From positions 1 to 58,358 of the forward strand of contig CAJINA010000150.1 in the NCBI GenBank assembly GCA_905176665.1: a stretch of DNA of 58,358 bases, given 5' to 3'. The notes under the pieces are model-generated. The model made no database searches, had not been told where the DNA came from, and was given only the letters and a program-made list of their open reading frames with translations. Source of the DNA: Olavius algarvensis Delta 4 endosymbiont (GTDB lineage: Bacteria > Desulfobacterota > Desulfobacteria > Desulfobacterales > CAJINA01). Position numbers and translations under genes: made by a program. Positions 33,982 through 42,609 of this stretch are shown piece after piece; position 1 is the first letter of the stretch, and every line of letters starts with the position of its first letter.

Positions 33982-35142
33982 CTATCCATTTCTACCGGTG
34001 TGGAATTTTCGCGGAACCCGGGCGGTTATCGACGAGACGATTTCGTAATTGATCGTACCCAGCACGCCGGCGATCTCGTCAGCTGTGATGGTCTCGTCAC
34101 CCTGGCGGCCGAGGACGATGACTTCATCACCGGTGCGCACGCCTTCAATGTGGCCCACGTCGAGCATGGTCAGGTCCATGCACACGCGGCCGACGATGAG
34201 GGCTCGCTGTCCCCGCACCAGCATGGTGCCCCGGGAGCTCAGCAGTCGGCTGTAGCCGTCGGCGTAGCCGATCGGGACGGTGGCGATGGTCGTGGGCGCG
34301 GGTGCCCGGTAGGTCATCCCATAGCTGACGCAGAACCCGGCGGGAACTTTTTTGACATGCACCAGGCGCGCTTTCAGGGACATGACCGGTCGCGTGGCCA
34401 GTTGGTCAAGGTTGACTTCGGCCGATGGGTTGAGGCCATACAGGGCGATACCCGCGCGTACCATGTCCAGGTGGGTTTGCGGATGGGCCAGAATAGCAGC
34501 ACTGTTTGCGGCGTGCCGAAACCTGAATTCAATCCCGGCCTTTGCCAGGGCATCGATATAGTCGCAAAACAGGGCAAATTGTTTTTCCGTATAGGCGGTA
34601 TCGCGGCTGTCCGCGGCCGCAAAGTGGGTGAAAATACCTTCCAGGTCCAACCCGGGCAGGCTGGCGATTCGCCTGGCGATCTCTACCCGCTGGGGGTCTA
34701 ATCCCGTTCCCTTTTCACCGGCCGGACGCAGTCCAAGACGCCCCATGCCGGTATCGGTTTTAAGGTGGGCGATGATCTGCCGGCCGGCGGCCACGGCTGA
34801 TTCCGAGATAGCTGCGGCAGTATCCAGGTCGAAGACGGTCAGGGCCAGATCATGCTCCAGGGCCAGGGCAGCAAATTCGGGCGGCGTGTAGTTCAGTACC
34901 AGGAGCTTGCCGTCGATGCCGGCCGCTCTCAGGGCCACTGCCTCCTGGACCCGGGCCACGCCCAGGCAGTCGGCACCACCGGCCAGGGCCTGCCTGGCGA
35001 CTTCCACGGCACCGTGCCCATAAGCGTTGGCCTTTACGACGGCCATAAACCGGGCCTCCGGGGCAGTTACTTTTTTCAGCTGCTCTATATTGACCGTGAT
35101 CGCGTCGAGGTCGATGTCAGCCCGAACCAGCGGAGTATCCAA
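33982..35142 (-). CDS. alr: Alanine racemase
   Basis: A PLP enzyme of 386 residues that interconverts L- and D-alanine. Lys37 (VVKANAYGHG) holds the cofactor and Tyr274 (SYGMTYRAP) is the second catalytic base; PIGYADGYSR and the C-terminal VCMDLTMLDV are family signatures. It is flanked by ald upstream and the D-aminopeptidase downstream, all leftward. Besides making D-Ala for the wall, here it may feed D-Ala from peptides to alanine dehydrogenase. Confidence 0.96.
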   Translation of the reverse strand: MDTPLVRADIDLDAITVNIEQLKKVTAPEARFMAVVKANAYGHGAVEVARQALAGGADCLGVARVQEAVALRAAGIDGKLLVLNYTPPEFAALALEHDLALTVFDLDTAAAISESAVAAGRQIIAHLKTDTGMGRLGLRPAGEKGTGLDPQRVEIARRIASLPGLDLEGIFTHFAAADSRDTAYTEKQFALFCDYIDALAKAGIEFRFRHAANSAAILAHPQTHLDMVRAGIALYGLNPSAEVNLDQLATRPVMSLKARLVHVKKVPAGFCVSYGMTYRAPAPTTIATVPIGYADGYSRLLSSRGTMLVRGQRALIVGRVCMDLTMLDVGHIEGVRTGDEVIVLGRQGDETITADEIAGVLGTINYEIVSSITARVPRKFHTGRNG

Positions 35143-35512
35143 TATAAGATCCTCACTTTTAGTCAGTCTTTGAAAACCTGGTTTTCAGCTCCCGGTCAGA
35201 TATAATTGGCTATGCCGTGGTAACCGTTTCCAGGTGTTTAGACTGTAGGCTGAAGACGGTTAGGTAGTACTTTCCCATGATTGGAAATCATTGATGGGGC
35301 TGTTAGCTGTCAGCCATTAGTTTTTAGCTGAAATGCAAAGACGGATTGCTAATCGCTAGCTGCTAAACGCCATATCCAGATGTTTTCATACAGCCTAAAG
35401 GCCTATAGCCTATCACCCTGAATCCGGCCACCCGATTAGGACATGTTTGGTTGCACACCGCTTAAAGGGGGCAATCCAAAGCTTGGTCCTCTGAGCCAGG
35501 ATTCTTTCCAAA
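35143..35512. other. Word-repeat intergenic region upstream of alr
   Basis: No gene. Words based on GCTGTTAGCTGTCAGCC, TTAGTTTTTAGCTG, GCTAATCGCTAGCTGC and CCTAAAGGCCTATAGCC follow one another from about 35290 to 35410. This is a degenerate tandem word array like those at 12246 and 20570 but with other words. Confidence 0.55.
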
Positions 35513-35556
35513 TAAAAAACCTCGTAAAAGCCTGGAACCCTTTTACGAGGTTTTCT
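35513..35556 (-). terminator. ald terminator
   Basis: AAAACCTCGTAAAAG pairs with CTTTTACGAGGTTTT, a 15-bp stem; on the minus strand TTTTTTATTT follows. It lies about 60 bases past the ald stop, so alr probably has its own promoter. Confidence 0.85.
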
Positions 35557-35617
35557 GAACAAAATCAATTGATTTGTCCGTTCGTAGCACCGCGGGTTTA
35601 CGCGCGGCGCTAGAAGG

Positions 35618-36730
35618 CTACAAGAGCGCGTCTATATCAGTATATTCCATATCAAAAGCGTCGGCGACGCCTTTGTAGGTCACCTTGCCGTTGACCACGT
35701 TGGCGCCCAGTTTGATTTCGTTGTTTTCCTGCATGGCCTTTTTCCAGCCCTTGTTGGCGATTTCCACCGCGTAGGGCAGGGTTGCATTGGTCAGGGCCAT
35801 GGCGCTGGTTTTGGCCACCGCACCGGGCATGTTGGCCACACAATAGTGGATGACACCGTCTACAACGTACGTGGGATCGCCATGCGTGGTGGCCTTGCTG
35901 GTTTCAAAGCAACCGCCCTGGTCAATGGCCACGTCCACGAGCACGGAGCCTTCCTTCATGGTGGGCAGCATGTCTCGCGTTACCAGGCGGGGGGCTTTTG
36001 CACCCGGAATCAAAACCGCCCCGACAACGACATCGGATTTTTTGACCAGCTCCCGGATCGTGGCCGGGCTGGACATCATCGGAATACAGTTGGCCGGCAT
36101 CACGTCGCTCAGGTAGCGCAGGCGGTCGAGGCTCATGTCCAGCAGGTAGACCTGGGCGCCCAGTCCGCAGGCCATTTTAGCTGCATGGGTCCCCACGACA
36201 CCGCCGCCGATAACCGTCACGACACCCGGTTCAACGCCGGGAACACCGCCGAGCAGGACACCCTGGCCGCCCTGGGCCATTTCGAGGTATTTGGCGCCCT
36301 GCTGGATGGCCATGCGGCCGGCCACTTCACTCATGGGCGTAAGCAGGGGCAGGCTGCCGTCTGCTTTCTGGATGGTTTCATACGCAATGTTGATGGAACC
36401 GCTTTTGATCAGGGCATGGGTCAGTTCCTCGGCCGCGGCCAAATGCAGGTAGGTAAACACGATCTGGTCTTTGCGAATCAGGTCGTACTCGGCCGGCAGG
36501 GGCTCTTTTACGTGCATCACCATGTCGGCTTTTTCAAAGATCTCGGCCGCGGTGGCGATCAGTTCGGCCCCGGCCGCGGTGTATTGTTCATTGGTAAAGC
36601 CGCTGCCGGTGCCGGCATTTTCTTCGACTAAAACGGTGTGCCCATTCTGCCGCATGACCTCTACGCCGGCCGGCGTCATGCAGACCCGATTTTCCTCAGC
36701 TTTAATCTCTTTTAAAATTCCGACTATCAT
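35618..36730 (-). CDS. ald: Alanine dehydrogenase
   Basis: Converts L-alanine and NAD to pyruvate, ammonia and NADH; 370 residues, the standard length. Family features: IGILKEIK-like start ([16 protein letters not shown]), the catalytic lysine in VMHVKEPLP, the NAD-binding [15 protein letters not shown], and [13 protein letters not shown] near the end. It lies 66 bases after an Lrp-type regulator on the same strand, so it is probably a two-gene unit ended by the terminator at 35513. It is the exit step of the alanine module. Confidence 0.97.
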   Translation of the reverse strand: MIVGILKEIKAEENRVCMTPAGVEVMRQNGHTVLVEENAGTGSGFTNEQYTAAGAELIATAAEIFEKADMVMHVKEPLPAEYDLIRKDQIVFTYLHLAAAEELTHALIKSGSINIAYETIQKADGSLPLLTPMSEVAGRMAIQQGAKYLEMAQGGQGVLLGGVPGVEPGVVTVIGGGVVGTHAAKMACGLGAQVYLLDMSLDRLRYLSDVMPANCIPMMSSPATIRELVKKSDVVVGAVLIPGAKAPRLVTRDMLPTMKEGSVLVDVAIDQGGCFETSKATTHGDPTYVVDGVIHYCVANMPGAVAKTSAMALTNATLPYAVEIANKGWKKAMQENNEIKLGANVVNGKVTYKGVADAFDMEYTDIDALL

Positions 36731-36796
36731 GATTGCCTCCTTATCTAGCGATGCGTTGCATTGTGTTGCCAGTTTCAGATCCGGTTAACGATTTAT

Positions 36797-37303
36797 TTAG
36801 GAATCACCCACTGTCAGCGTGATCTCTTCAAGTTTATCCCGGATGCCCTTGGGCAGCAGGGTCCATTTGCGCTTGGATTTCATGACGACAAAGGTCTCGC
36901 TGGATTTAATCCCCCCGACCTTGTAGAGCTTTTCAGAGAGAAAGCGATGCAGCCCCACCATGCCCTCCACTGAGATGACTTCTACGATGATGTCATATTG
37001 GCCGGTCACCACACAGGCCCAGACCACCTGGTCCAGGGCGGAAATTTCTTCCAATTTGGTGTCCAGTTGGTAGGTGTCCAGACGGATGCCCACGAAGGCC
37101 GTGGTCAGTCCGCGGGTTTTATAGGCGTCCAGCAACCCGGCAATTTTCAAAACAGCTGTATCGGTAAGCGCCTTGAGTCGGGAACGGACCGTGGGGCTGG
37201 TGATATTGAGATGCTCCCCGATCTTGCCGGCCTGCAGGCGTCCGTCTTCACTGAGCCTGCTGATAAGCTGTTTGTCGATGGAATCGATTTGCTTTTTCGT
37301 CAT
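36797..37303 (-). CDS. Lrp/AsnC-family regulator next to ald
   Basis: A 168-residue regulator: N-terminal helix-turn-helix (about 5-60; QAGKIGEHLNITSPTVRSRL) and a C-terminal effector domain (about 65-145; VVTGQYDIIVEVIS). Such proteins sense amino acids and form octamers. Placement directly before ald makes alanine the most likely effector, by inference. A good AT-rich promoter precedes it. The second Lrp at 43924 has the same layout but is clearly a different protein. Confidence 0.9.
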   Translation of the reverse strand: MTKKQIDSIDKQLISRLSEDGRLQAGKIGEHLNITSPTVRSRLKALTDTAVLKIAGLLDAYKTRGLTTAFVGIRLDTYQLDTKLEEISALDQVVWACVVTGQYDIIVEVISVEGMVGLHRFLSEKLYKVGGIKSSETFVVMKSKRKWTLLPKGIRDKLEEITLTVGDS

Positions 37304-37469
37304 ATCAAGATATCCATTGGCCGGTGGTTCCGACCGGCAGTTCCTTCATCTAAAACGCTGCGGCGCCCAGGCCTTTGGCAATGGGCCCGTTGAACTGTAC
37401 GAAAGTGACCTAGAAAGTGTGCTGCGAACGCAGTGCAGACCGAAAGAACCGTGAAAGAAATATGATGAA

Positions 37470-37499
37470 TATATTGCTATATAGAAAAAAACTTGTCAA
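37470..37499 (-). promoter_or_regulatory. Promoter of the lrp-ald unit
   Basis: On the minus strand TTGACA (37499-37494), spacer 17-18 bases, CAATAT/AATATA. The surroundings are extremely AT-rich. GTCAATA here matches one half of the palindrome before the other Lrp gene. Confidence 0.6.
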
Positions 37500-37564
37500 T
37501 ATTTTTTTCAAATAATAAATTTATACGCCAATAAACTTACAAAATGTGGATTTCGGGTGGTTGT

Positions 37565-38455
37565 TCATTCTCGTTCCGCATAGAGGGTGTGGGCCTGGTA
37601 GGAACTGCGCACAAACGGTCCGCTGGCAACCTGTTCAAAGCCGGCATCCAGGGCCTTTTGCTTCCAGCGGTCAAACTGCTCGGGTTCAATGTAGTTTTGC
37701 ACGGGCAGGTGTGCTTCGGTCGGCTGCAGGTATTGACCCAGGGTCAGCATTTTGCAGCCGACCGTCAACAGGTCGCTCAACGCCCTTTCGACTTCATCCT
37801 CAGTTTCGCCCAGCCCGAGCATCAATCCGGATTTGGTGGGAATGGCCGGTGCCAGGCGGGACGCTGTCTTCAAAAGTTTAAGGGATCGCGCATAGACCGC
37901 TTCCGGACGTACCACCGGGTAGAGGCGCGCCACCGTTTCGAGGTTGTGGTTCAGGACATCTGGTTTTGCGGCCAATACCGCTTCAAGGGCCGATTGGCTG
38001 CCGTTGAAATCAGGTACCAGTACCTCGACCTTCACGCCCTGGATGTGGCGGCGCAACTGGGTGATGGTGCCCGCGAAGATCGAGGCTCCGCCGTCAGGCA
38101 GGTCATCACGGGTCACCGAGGTTACCACCACATACTTGAGTTCGAGGGCGGCGGCGGCTTCGGCCACCCGTAGCGGCTCCTGCTGGTCGAGACTGCCGTC
38201 AGGGCCATGGGCCACGGCACAAAAACCGCAGGTCCGGGTGCATCGGTCGCCAAGGATCAGAAAAGTGGCGGTTTTATGGGAAAAGCACTCCCACTGGTTG
38301 GGACACTTGGCCTCCTGGCAAACCGTATGGAGGGCTCCTTTTTTGATCATCGCCCGCACATTTTCATAGGCCGGGCCGGTGGGAAGGCGTTTGCGCAGCC
38401 AGGCTGGTTTGGGCTGTCGTTTTTTGGTGGTTATCTTCAAGTTGCACCTTCCCAA
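37565..38455 (-). CDS. lipA: Lipoyl synthase
   Basis: A radical-SAM enzyme that inserts two sulfurs into octanoyl groups on proteins such as GcvH; 296 residues. Both clusters have their ligands: the auxiliary cluster C46-x4-C51-x5-C57 (CQEAKCPNQWEC) and the radical-SAM cluster C72-x3-C76-x2-C79 (CTRTCGFC). The C-terminal RSSY that donates a cluster serine is present (FVRSSYQA). It starts inside the last codons of lipB, so the two are translationally coupled. It closes the glycine-cleavage/lipoate run. Confidence 0.97.
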   Translation of the reverse strand: MGRCNLKITTKKRQPKPAWLRKRLPTGPAYENVRAMIKKGALHTVCQEAKCPNQWECFSHKTATFLILGDRCTRTCGFCAVAHGPDGSLDQQEPLRVAEAAAALELKYVVVTSVTRDDLPDGGASIFAGTITQLRRHIQGVKVEVLVPDFNGSQSALEAVLAAKPDVLNHNLETVARLYPVVRPEAVYARSLKLLKTASRLAPAIPTKSGLMLGLGETEDEVERALSDLLTVGCKMLTLGQYLQPTEAHLPVQNYIEPEQFDRWKQKALDAGFEQVASGPFVRSSYQAHTLYAERE

Positions 38456-39207
38456 TCAATATTGAAAACCGCAGCCATATGGGTGGCCAGCCGTTCGCGA
38501 ACCCGGGCAACCGTGATGTCGGCAGCTCCGGCTTCCGCCAGCGAGATGATGCCCACGTCAGTCAACCCGCACGGGTTGATCCAGCTGAACGGGGTCAAGT
38601 CGGTGACCACATTCAGCGCCAGACCGTGCAGGGTGACGCCTCTTTTTACGGCGATGCCGATGCTGCCCAATTTGTCGTTACCGATCCAGACACCCCGGTT
38701 TTTCACATTGCGTTCGGCCCGAATGCCCCAGTCGGCGGCTGTTCGCAGCATGACCTCTTCAAGGCAATCAACATAGTCGGCTACCCCGAGACCGGCCGTT
38801 TTCAACTTGATGAGCGGATAGACCACCAGCTGTCCGGGACCGTGATAGGTGATGTTGCCGCCGCGTTCGGTTTTGAAGACCGTAACCCCGTGCTTGTCCA
38901 GAAAGTCGTCGGAAACCGTAAGGTTTTCACAGCCGCCGCGTTTTCCGAGGGTGAAGACCGGCGCATGCTCCAGGAAAAGGACGATTCCTTCCTTGCCTTC
39001 AGACTGTACCTGCGCTGCCAGGCGGTATTGCAGATCGAGGGCTTCGCTATATGGGAGAACAGCTAGGTCTAATCGGGTCCACCGGTTGTGAGGCGCCAGT
39101 TTTGCAGGTGTTTCGATCTGTCCGGAGATTGTGGTTGTCATGCAGTCAAATGGCCATTTGCAGGCCATGCCAAATTTAATTGTTTCGATTTTAAATATGA
39201 ATGTCAC
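38437..39207 (-). CDS. lipB: Octanoyltransferase
   Basis: Moves octanoyl groups from acyl-carrier protein to lipoyl domains, the step before LipA. Motifs: RGGNITYHGPGQLVVYPL, the lysine in NDKLGSIGIAVKRG (about 179) and the catalytic Cys213 in WINPCGL, counted from 39207. The start is uncertain: ATG codons at 39207, 39168 and 39141 are in frame; only the first has a weak site (GAGTGAC), while the family N-terminus would fit 39141. An imperfect hairpin lies just upstream. It overlaps lipA by 19 bases. Confidence 0.94.
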   Translation of the reverse strand: MTFIFKIETIKFGMACKWPFDCMTTTISGQIETPAKLAPHNRWTRLDLAVLPYSEALDLQYRLAAQVQSEGKEGIVLFLEHAPVFTLGKRGGCENLTVSDDFLDKHGVTVFKTERGGNITYHGPGQLVVYPLIKLKTAGLGVADYVDCLEEVMLRTAADWGIRAERNVKNRGVWIGNDKLGSIGIAVKRGVTLHGLALNVVTDLTPFSWINPCGLTDVGIISLAEAGAADITVARVRERLATHMAAVFNIDWEGAT

Positions 39208-39210
39208 TCA

Positions 39211-39266
39211 AAGCGCAGTGAGCCGACGTCGCTCCTGTGGCGAAGTTGGCTCACCCCTATGCGCTT
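39211..39266 (-). promoter_or_regulatory. Stem-loop just upstream of lipB
   Basis: AAGCGC and GTGAGCC (39211-39224) pair with GGCTCAC (39248-39254) and GCGCTT (39261-39266), with one unpaired base on one side and six on the other. An inner hairpin TCGC/GCGA is also possible. It ends four bases before the most upstream lipB start, so it could affect lipB translation. There is no T-run. Confidence 0.55.
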
Positions 39267-39324
39267 CAAAATATCGGGTATCTATATTGATATACGTTAA
39301 CAACTGGCCAGGCGATGCGCAACG

Positions 39325-40779
39325 CTAACCGCGCAGACATGGCTTTCTCGCCGCCAGCGTCTCATCCAGACGCTTGACCTTGGTATTGACCGGGGCGGCG
39401 TGCAGGGCGTCCGGGTTCTCCTCAGCTTCGGCGGCAATGGCTTTCAGCGTGTCGACAAAGCGGTCGATATCCTCCTTGCATTCCGACTCCGTGGGCTCGA
39501 TCATCAGGGCGCCGGGCACCACGAGGGGGAAATAGATGGTCGGGGGGTGCACCCCGTTGTCGATCAGGCGTTTGGCGATATCCAGGGTCGACACCTTGAG
39601 GGCTTCCTGCTTGGCGTCGTTGAAGACACACTCATGCATGCAGGGCCGGTCATAGGGCAGGTAGAACGTGCCTTTCAGGCTCTCCTTGATGTAGTTGGCA
39701 TTCAAAACAGCATACTGGCTGACCTTCTTGAGATCGGCCCCCAGGCTGCGAATATAGCTGTAAGCCCGAACCAGGATGCCGAAGTTTCCGTAAAAGGCGT
39801 GGATCTTGCCGATTGAATCTGGGAAATCATGGGAGAGGGTATACTGCCCGTCCTGCTCCACGACTCGCGGCACCGGCAGGAACTTCTCAAGCTGCTCCGA
39901 GACGCATACCGGGCCGCTGCCCGGACCGCCGCCGCCATGCGGTGTCGAGAATGTTTTATGCAGGTTCAGGTGCAGGACATCCACCCCCGTACAGCCGACG
40001 TTGACGATGCCCATGATGGCATTCATGTTGGCGCCGTCACCGTATACGAGCCCGCCCTTGTTGTGGACGATGTCGGCCACCTCACCGATATGGTCTTCGA
40101 ACAGCCCCAGGGTGTTGGGATTGGTCACCATGATACCGGCTGTATCTTCATCCATGACAGCGGCGATCTCCGCCGGGTCCAGGACACCATCCGCGTTGGA
40201 TTTGACCGGGATGGATTTATATCCGCACAGGGCCGCACTGGCCGGATTGGTGCCGTGGGCTGTATCCGGAATCAGAACCTTGGTGCGGGGCTTGCCCAGG
40301 CTTTGATGATAGGCATGAAAAATCATCATACCGGTCAGCTCACCGTGGGATCCGGCCGCGGGCTGCAATGAGACCGCCGGAAAGCCGGTCACCTCGGCCA
40401 GGTATTGCTGGAGTTCGCAATACAGCTTCAAGGCCCCCTGGCTGAGCTCGGGCGGCAGCAGGGGGTGCGCATTGGCAAATCCGGGCAGAGCGGCCTGTCG
40501 TTCATTGGTTTTGGGATTGTATTTCATGGTGCACGATCCCAGGGGATACATGCCGGTGTCGACCCCGAAATTCCAGGTGGACAGGCGGGTGTAGTGGCGG
40601 ACCACGTCCAACTCGCCCAAATCAGGAAAGTCCGGCCCCTCACCGACCAGGGCGCTGTCCATTTCGGCACCCGGCACATCGCTTGCGGGTATGGACATGC
40701 CCATGCGGCCCGGGGACCCTTTTTCCCATAAGAGCGGTTCATTGAGGATCAGTCCGGTGGTTCCAATGGGTTCATTCAT
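39325..40779 (-). CDS. gcvPB: Glycine dehydrogenase (decarboxylating) subunit 2
   Basis: The PLP-binding half of the split P-protein, 484 residues, which decarboxylates glycine and passes aminomethyl to lipoyl-GcvH. The PLP lysine is in HLNLHKTFSTPHGGGGPGSG; GSCTMKYNPK and the substrate loop ATGFPAVSLQPAAGSHGE-like segment (TGFPAVSLQPAAGSHGEL) are typical. It overlaps gcvPA by four bases, coupling the two subunits. Confidence 0.97.
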   Translation of the reverse strand: MNEPIGTTGLILNEPLLWEKGSPGRMGMSIPASDVPGAEMDSALVGEGPDFPDLGELDVVRHYTRLSTWNFGVDTGMYPLGSCTMKYNPKTNERQAALPGFANAHPLLPPELSQGALKLYCELQQYLAEVTGFPAVSLQPAAGSHGELTGMMIFHAYHQSLGKPRTKVLIPDTAHGTNPASAALCGYKSIPVKSNADGVLDPAEIAAVMDEDTAGIMVTNPNTLGLFEDHIGEVADIVHNKGGLVYGDGANMNAIMGIVNVGCTGVDVLHLNLHKTFSTPHGGGGPGSGPVCVSEQLEKFLPVPRVVEQDGQYTLSHDFPDSIGKIHAFYGNFGILVRAYSYIRSLGADLKKVSQYAVLNANYIKESLKGTFYLPYDRPCMHECVFNDAKQEALKVSTLDIAKRLIDNGVHPPTIYFPLVVPGALMIEPTESECKEDIDRFVDTLKAIAAEAEENPDALHAAPVNTKVKRLDETLAARKPCLRG

Positions 40780-42110
40780 GACTGCACCTCCTTTATCAGT
40801 TCATCCAGGTCTTCTTTGGAAGCGGTCTCCGTGGCGCACAGCAGGTAGCTGCCGGCCAGATCCGGATACCAGGGACCCAGGGGGACACCGGCCACGATTT
40901 TTTTCTCCAGTAGCTGCCGGTAGGTGGTGTCGAACCCGTCGGGAAAGGTCGCCACGAATTCATTGAAGGTCGGCGCGGTAAACGGACTTTTGATGCCGGC
41001 CCCGGCCAGTCCGTTTTTCAGGTACTGGGCCTTGTCATGGTTCAGCCGGGCCAGCTTGCGGATGCCGGTTCCCCCTAAAGAGGCCATGTACATGGCAGAC
41101 ATGGTGGCGCACAGGCCCTGATTGGAGCAGATGTTCGATGTGGCCTTCTCGCGGCGGATATGTTGTTCCCGGGTTGCCAGGGTGAGGACGAACCCGCGCT
41201 TGCCGTCCTGGTCCACGGTCTGCCCGATCAGCCGGCCGGGCATGGAGCGCAGGCATTTTTTGGTGGCGGCAAGCATACCCAGGCCCGGTCCGCCATAAGA
41301 ACGCGGGATGCCGAAACTCTGGCCTTCACCGCAGGCCACGTCGGCGCCGAGGCTGCCCGGGCTCTTGAGCAGGCCGTACGCCAGGGGCTCACTGAAAGCC
41401 ACGATGAACAGGGGTTTGGGGTCCGTGTGGACCTTTGCGGCCAACGTTTTGAGATCTTCGACACATCCGAAGAAATTGGGGGATTGTACCGCCACACCGG
41501 CCAGCTCTTCCAGGTTGGCCAGGCCGGAAAGATCCGTGCGCCCATCCGCCCCGTAGGGCAGTTCGATAATTTCGTATCCGGTTGGGGCCAAATAAGTTTT
41601 GACGACCTCGCGGTACAGCGGGTTGATGGCGGTCGAAACAGCGACCTTTTTCCGGCGGGACACCCGGATCGACATCAGCAGGGCTTCCGCCAACCCCGAC
41701 GCACCGTCATACATGGAGGCATTGGCCACATCCATTCCGAGCAGGGCGGTGACCAGGGTCTGGTATTCGTAGATGGCCTGGAGCGTGCCCTGGCTGATTT
41801 CCGGCTGGTAGGGCGTATAGGCCGTGAAAAACTCGCCCCGCAGGATCAGCTGGCGAATGGTTTCGGGAATATAGTGGTCATAGCTGCCCGCGCCCAGGTA
41901 AACTTTGTGCTCGGGGGTGGCGGCCATATCGGCGGCCAGGGTATCCATGTGGTGATTGAGTTCCCACTCGGACATCGGTTTGGGCAGATCGAGCGGCTCC
42001 GTCCGCCAGCAATCTTTGGGGATGGTGGCGAACAGGCCGGCAAGACTATCGACACCAACCACCTTGAGCATGGCTTGAATGTCTTGTTCGGTATGGGGTA
42101 AGTAGCGCAT
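40776..42110 (-). CDS. gcvPA: Glycine dehydrogenase (decarboxylating) subunit 1
   Basis: The N-terminal-type subunit of the split P-protein, 444 residues, structurally PLP-fold but without the cofactor lysine. Family signatures: MRYLPHTEQDIQAML start, FLGAGSYDHYIP-like LGAGSYDHYIP, TPYQPEISQGTLQAIYEYQT, and ASMYDGASGLAEALLM. AAAGGA lies upstream of the ATG, only four bases after the gcvH stop. With gcvPB it forms the heterotetrameric enzyme common in anaerobes and Gram-positives. Confidence 0.97.
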   Translation of the reverse strand: MRYLPHTEQDIQAMLKVVGVDSLAGLFATIPKDCWRTEPLDLPKPMSEWELNHHMDTLAADMAATPEHKVYLGAGSYDHYIPETIRQLILRGEFFTAYTPYQPEISQGTLQAIYEYQTLVTALLGMDVANASMYDGASGLAEALLMSIRVSRRKKVAVSTAINPLYREVVKTYLAPTGYEIIELPYGADGRTDLSGLANLEELAGVAVQSPNFFGCVEDLKTLAAKVHTDPKPLFIVAFSEPLAYGLLKSPGSLGADVACGEGQSFGIPRSYGGPGLGMLAATKKCLRSMPGRLIGQTVDQDGKRGFVLTLATREQHIRREKATSNICSNQGLCATMSAMYMASLGGTGIRKLARLNHDKAQYLKNGLAGAGIKSPFTAPTFNEFVATFPDGFDTTYRQLLEKKIVAGVPLGPWYPDLAGSYLLCATETASKEDLDELIKEVQS

Positions 42111-42114
42111 GGTG

Positions 42115-42513
42115 TTATCCTTTCAGTACTTCAAGGTAACCGTCCTTGTTCATGAGGGACTCGGCTTCGGATGCATCCGAGACCTTGACCTCGATCATCC
42201 AACCTTCTCCGTAGGGATCAGTGTTGACCAGTTCGGGAGCATCTTCCAGGGCTTCGTTGATGGCGGTCACTTCTCCGCCCACCGGCATATACAGCTCGGA
42301 CACGGCTTTGACCGACTCCAGGGTGCCGAATTCGTCGCCCTTGGCAAAGCTGTCGCCCACGCCGGGCAGCTCTACGAAAACGATGTCACCCAGCTGGTCC
42401 TGGGCATAATCGCTGATGCCGATTTTGGCCGTGTCGCCGCTCAGCTTCACCCACTCGTGGTCTTCGGTGTATTTTACATCCTCCGGTAAATTGAGCTCAT
42501 TCAACTCTTTCAT
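42115..42513 (-). CDS. gcvH: Glycine cleavage system H protein
   Basis: The 132-residue lipoyl carrier that shuttles the aminomethyl group between P, T and L proteins. The lipoylated residue is Lys69 (LESVKAVSE). YTEDHEWVK at the N-terminus is a family hallmark. GAAAGGAGG is a strong ribosome site. It lies between gcvT and gcvPA in the same direction, and its modification enzymes LipB and LipA are in the same run. Confidence 0.97.
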   Translation of the reverse strand: MKELNELNLPEDVKYTEDHEWVKLSGDTAKIGISDYAQDQLGDIVFVELPGVGDSFAKGDEFGTLESVKAVSELYMPVGGEVTAINEALEDAPELVNTDPYGEGWMIEVKVSDASEAESLMNKDGYLEVLKG

Positions 42514-42609
42514 TTAAGTTCCTCCTTTCATAGACTGCATCCAGCGGTTTCTGTGTGTTCTGGTCATGATTATAACTGCGTATACGGTTTCCATTTCTAT
42601 AGCTGCAAC

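Noticed and set aside
42514..42609. Glycine riboswitch near gcvT or gcvH
   Set aside because: The gap before gcvH is under 100 bases and I see no tandem aptamer pattern there or before gcvT; Lrp control is better supported.
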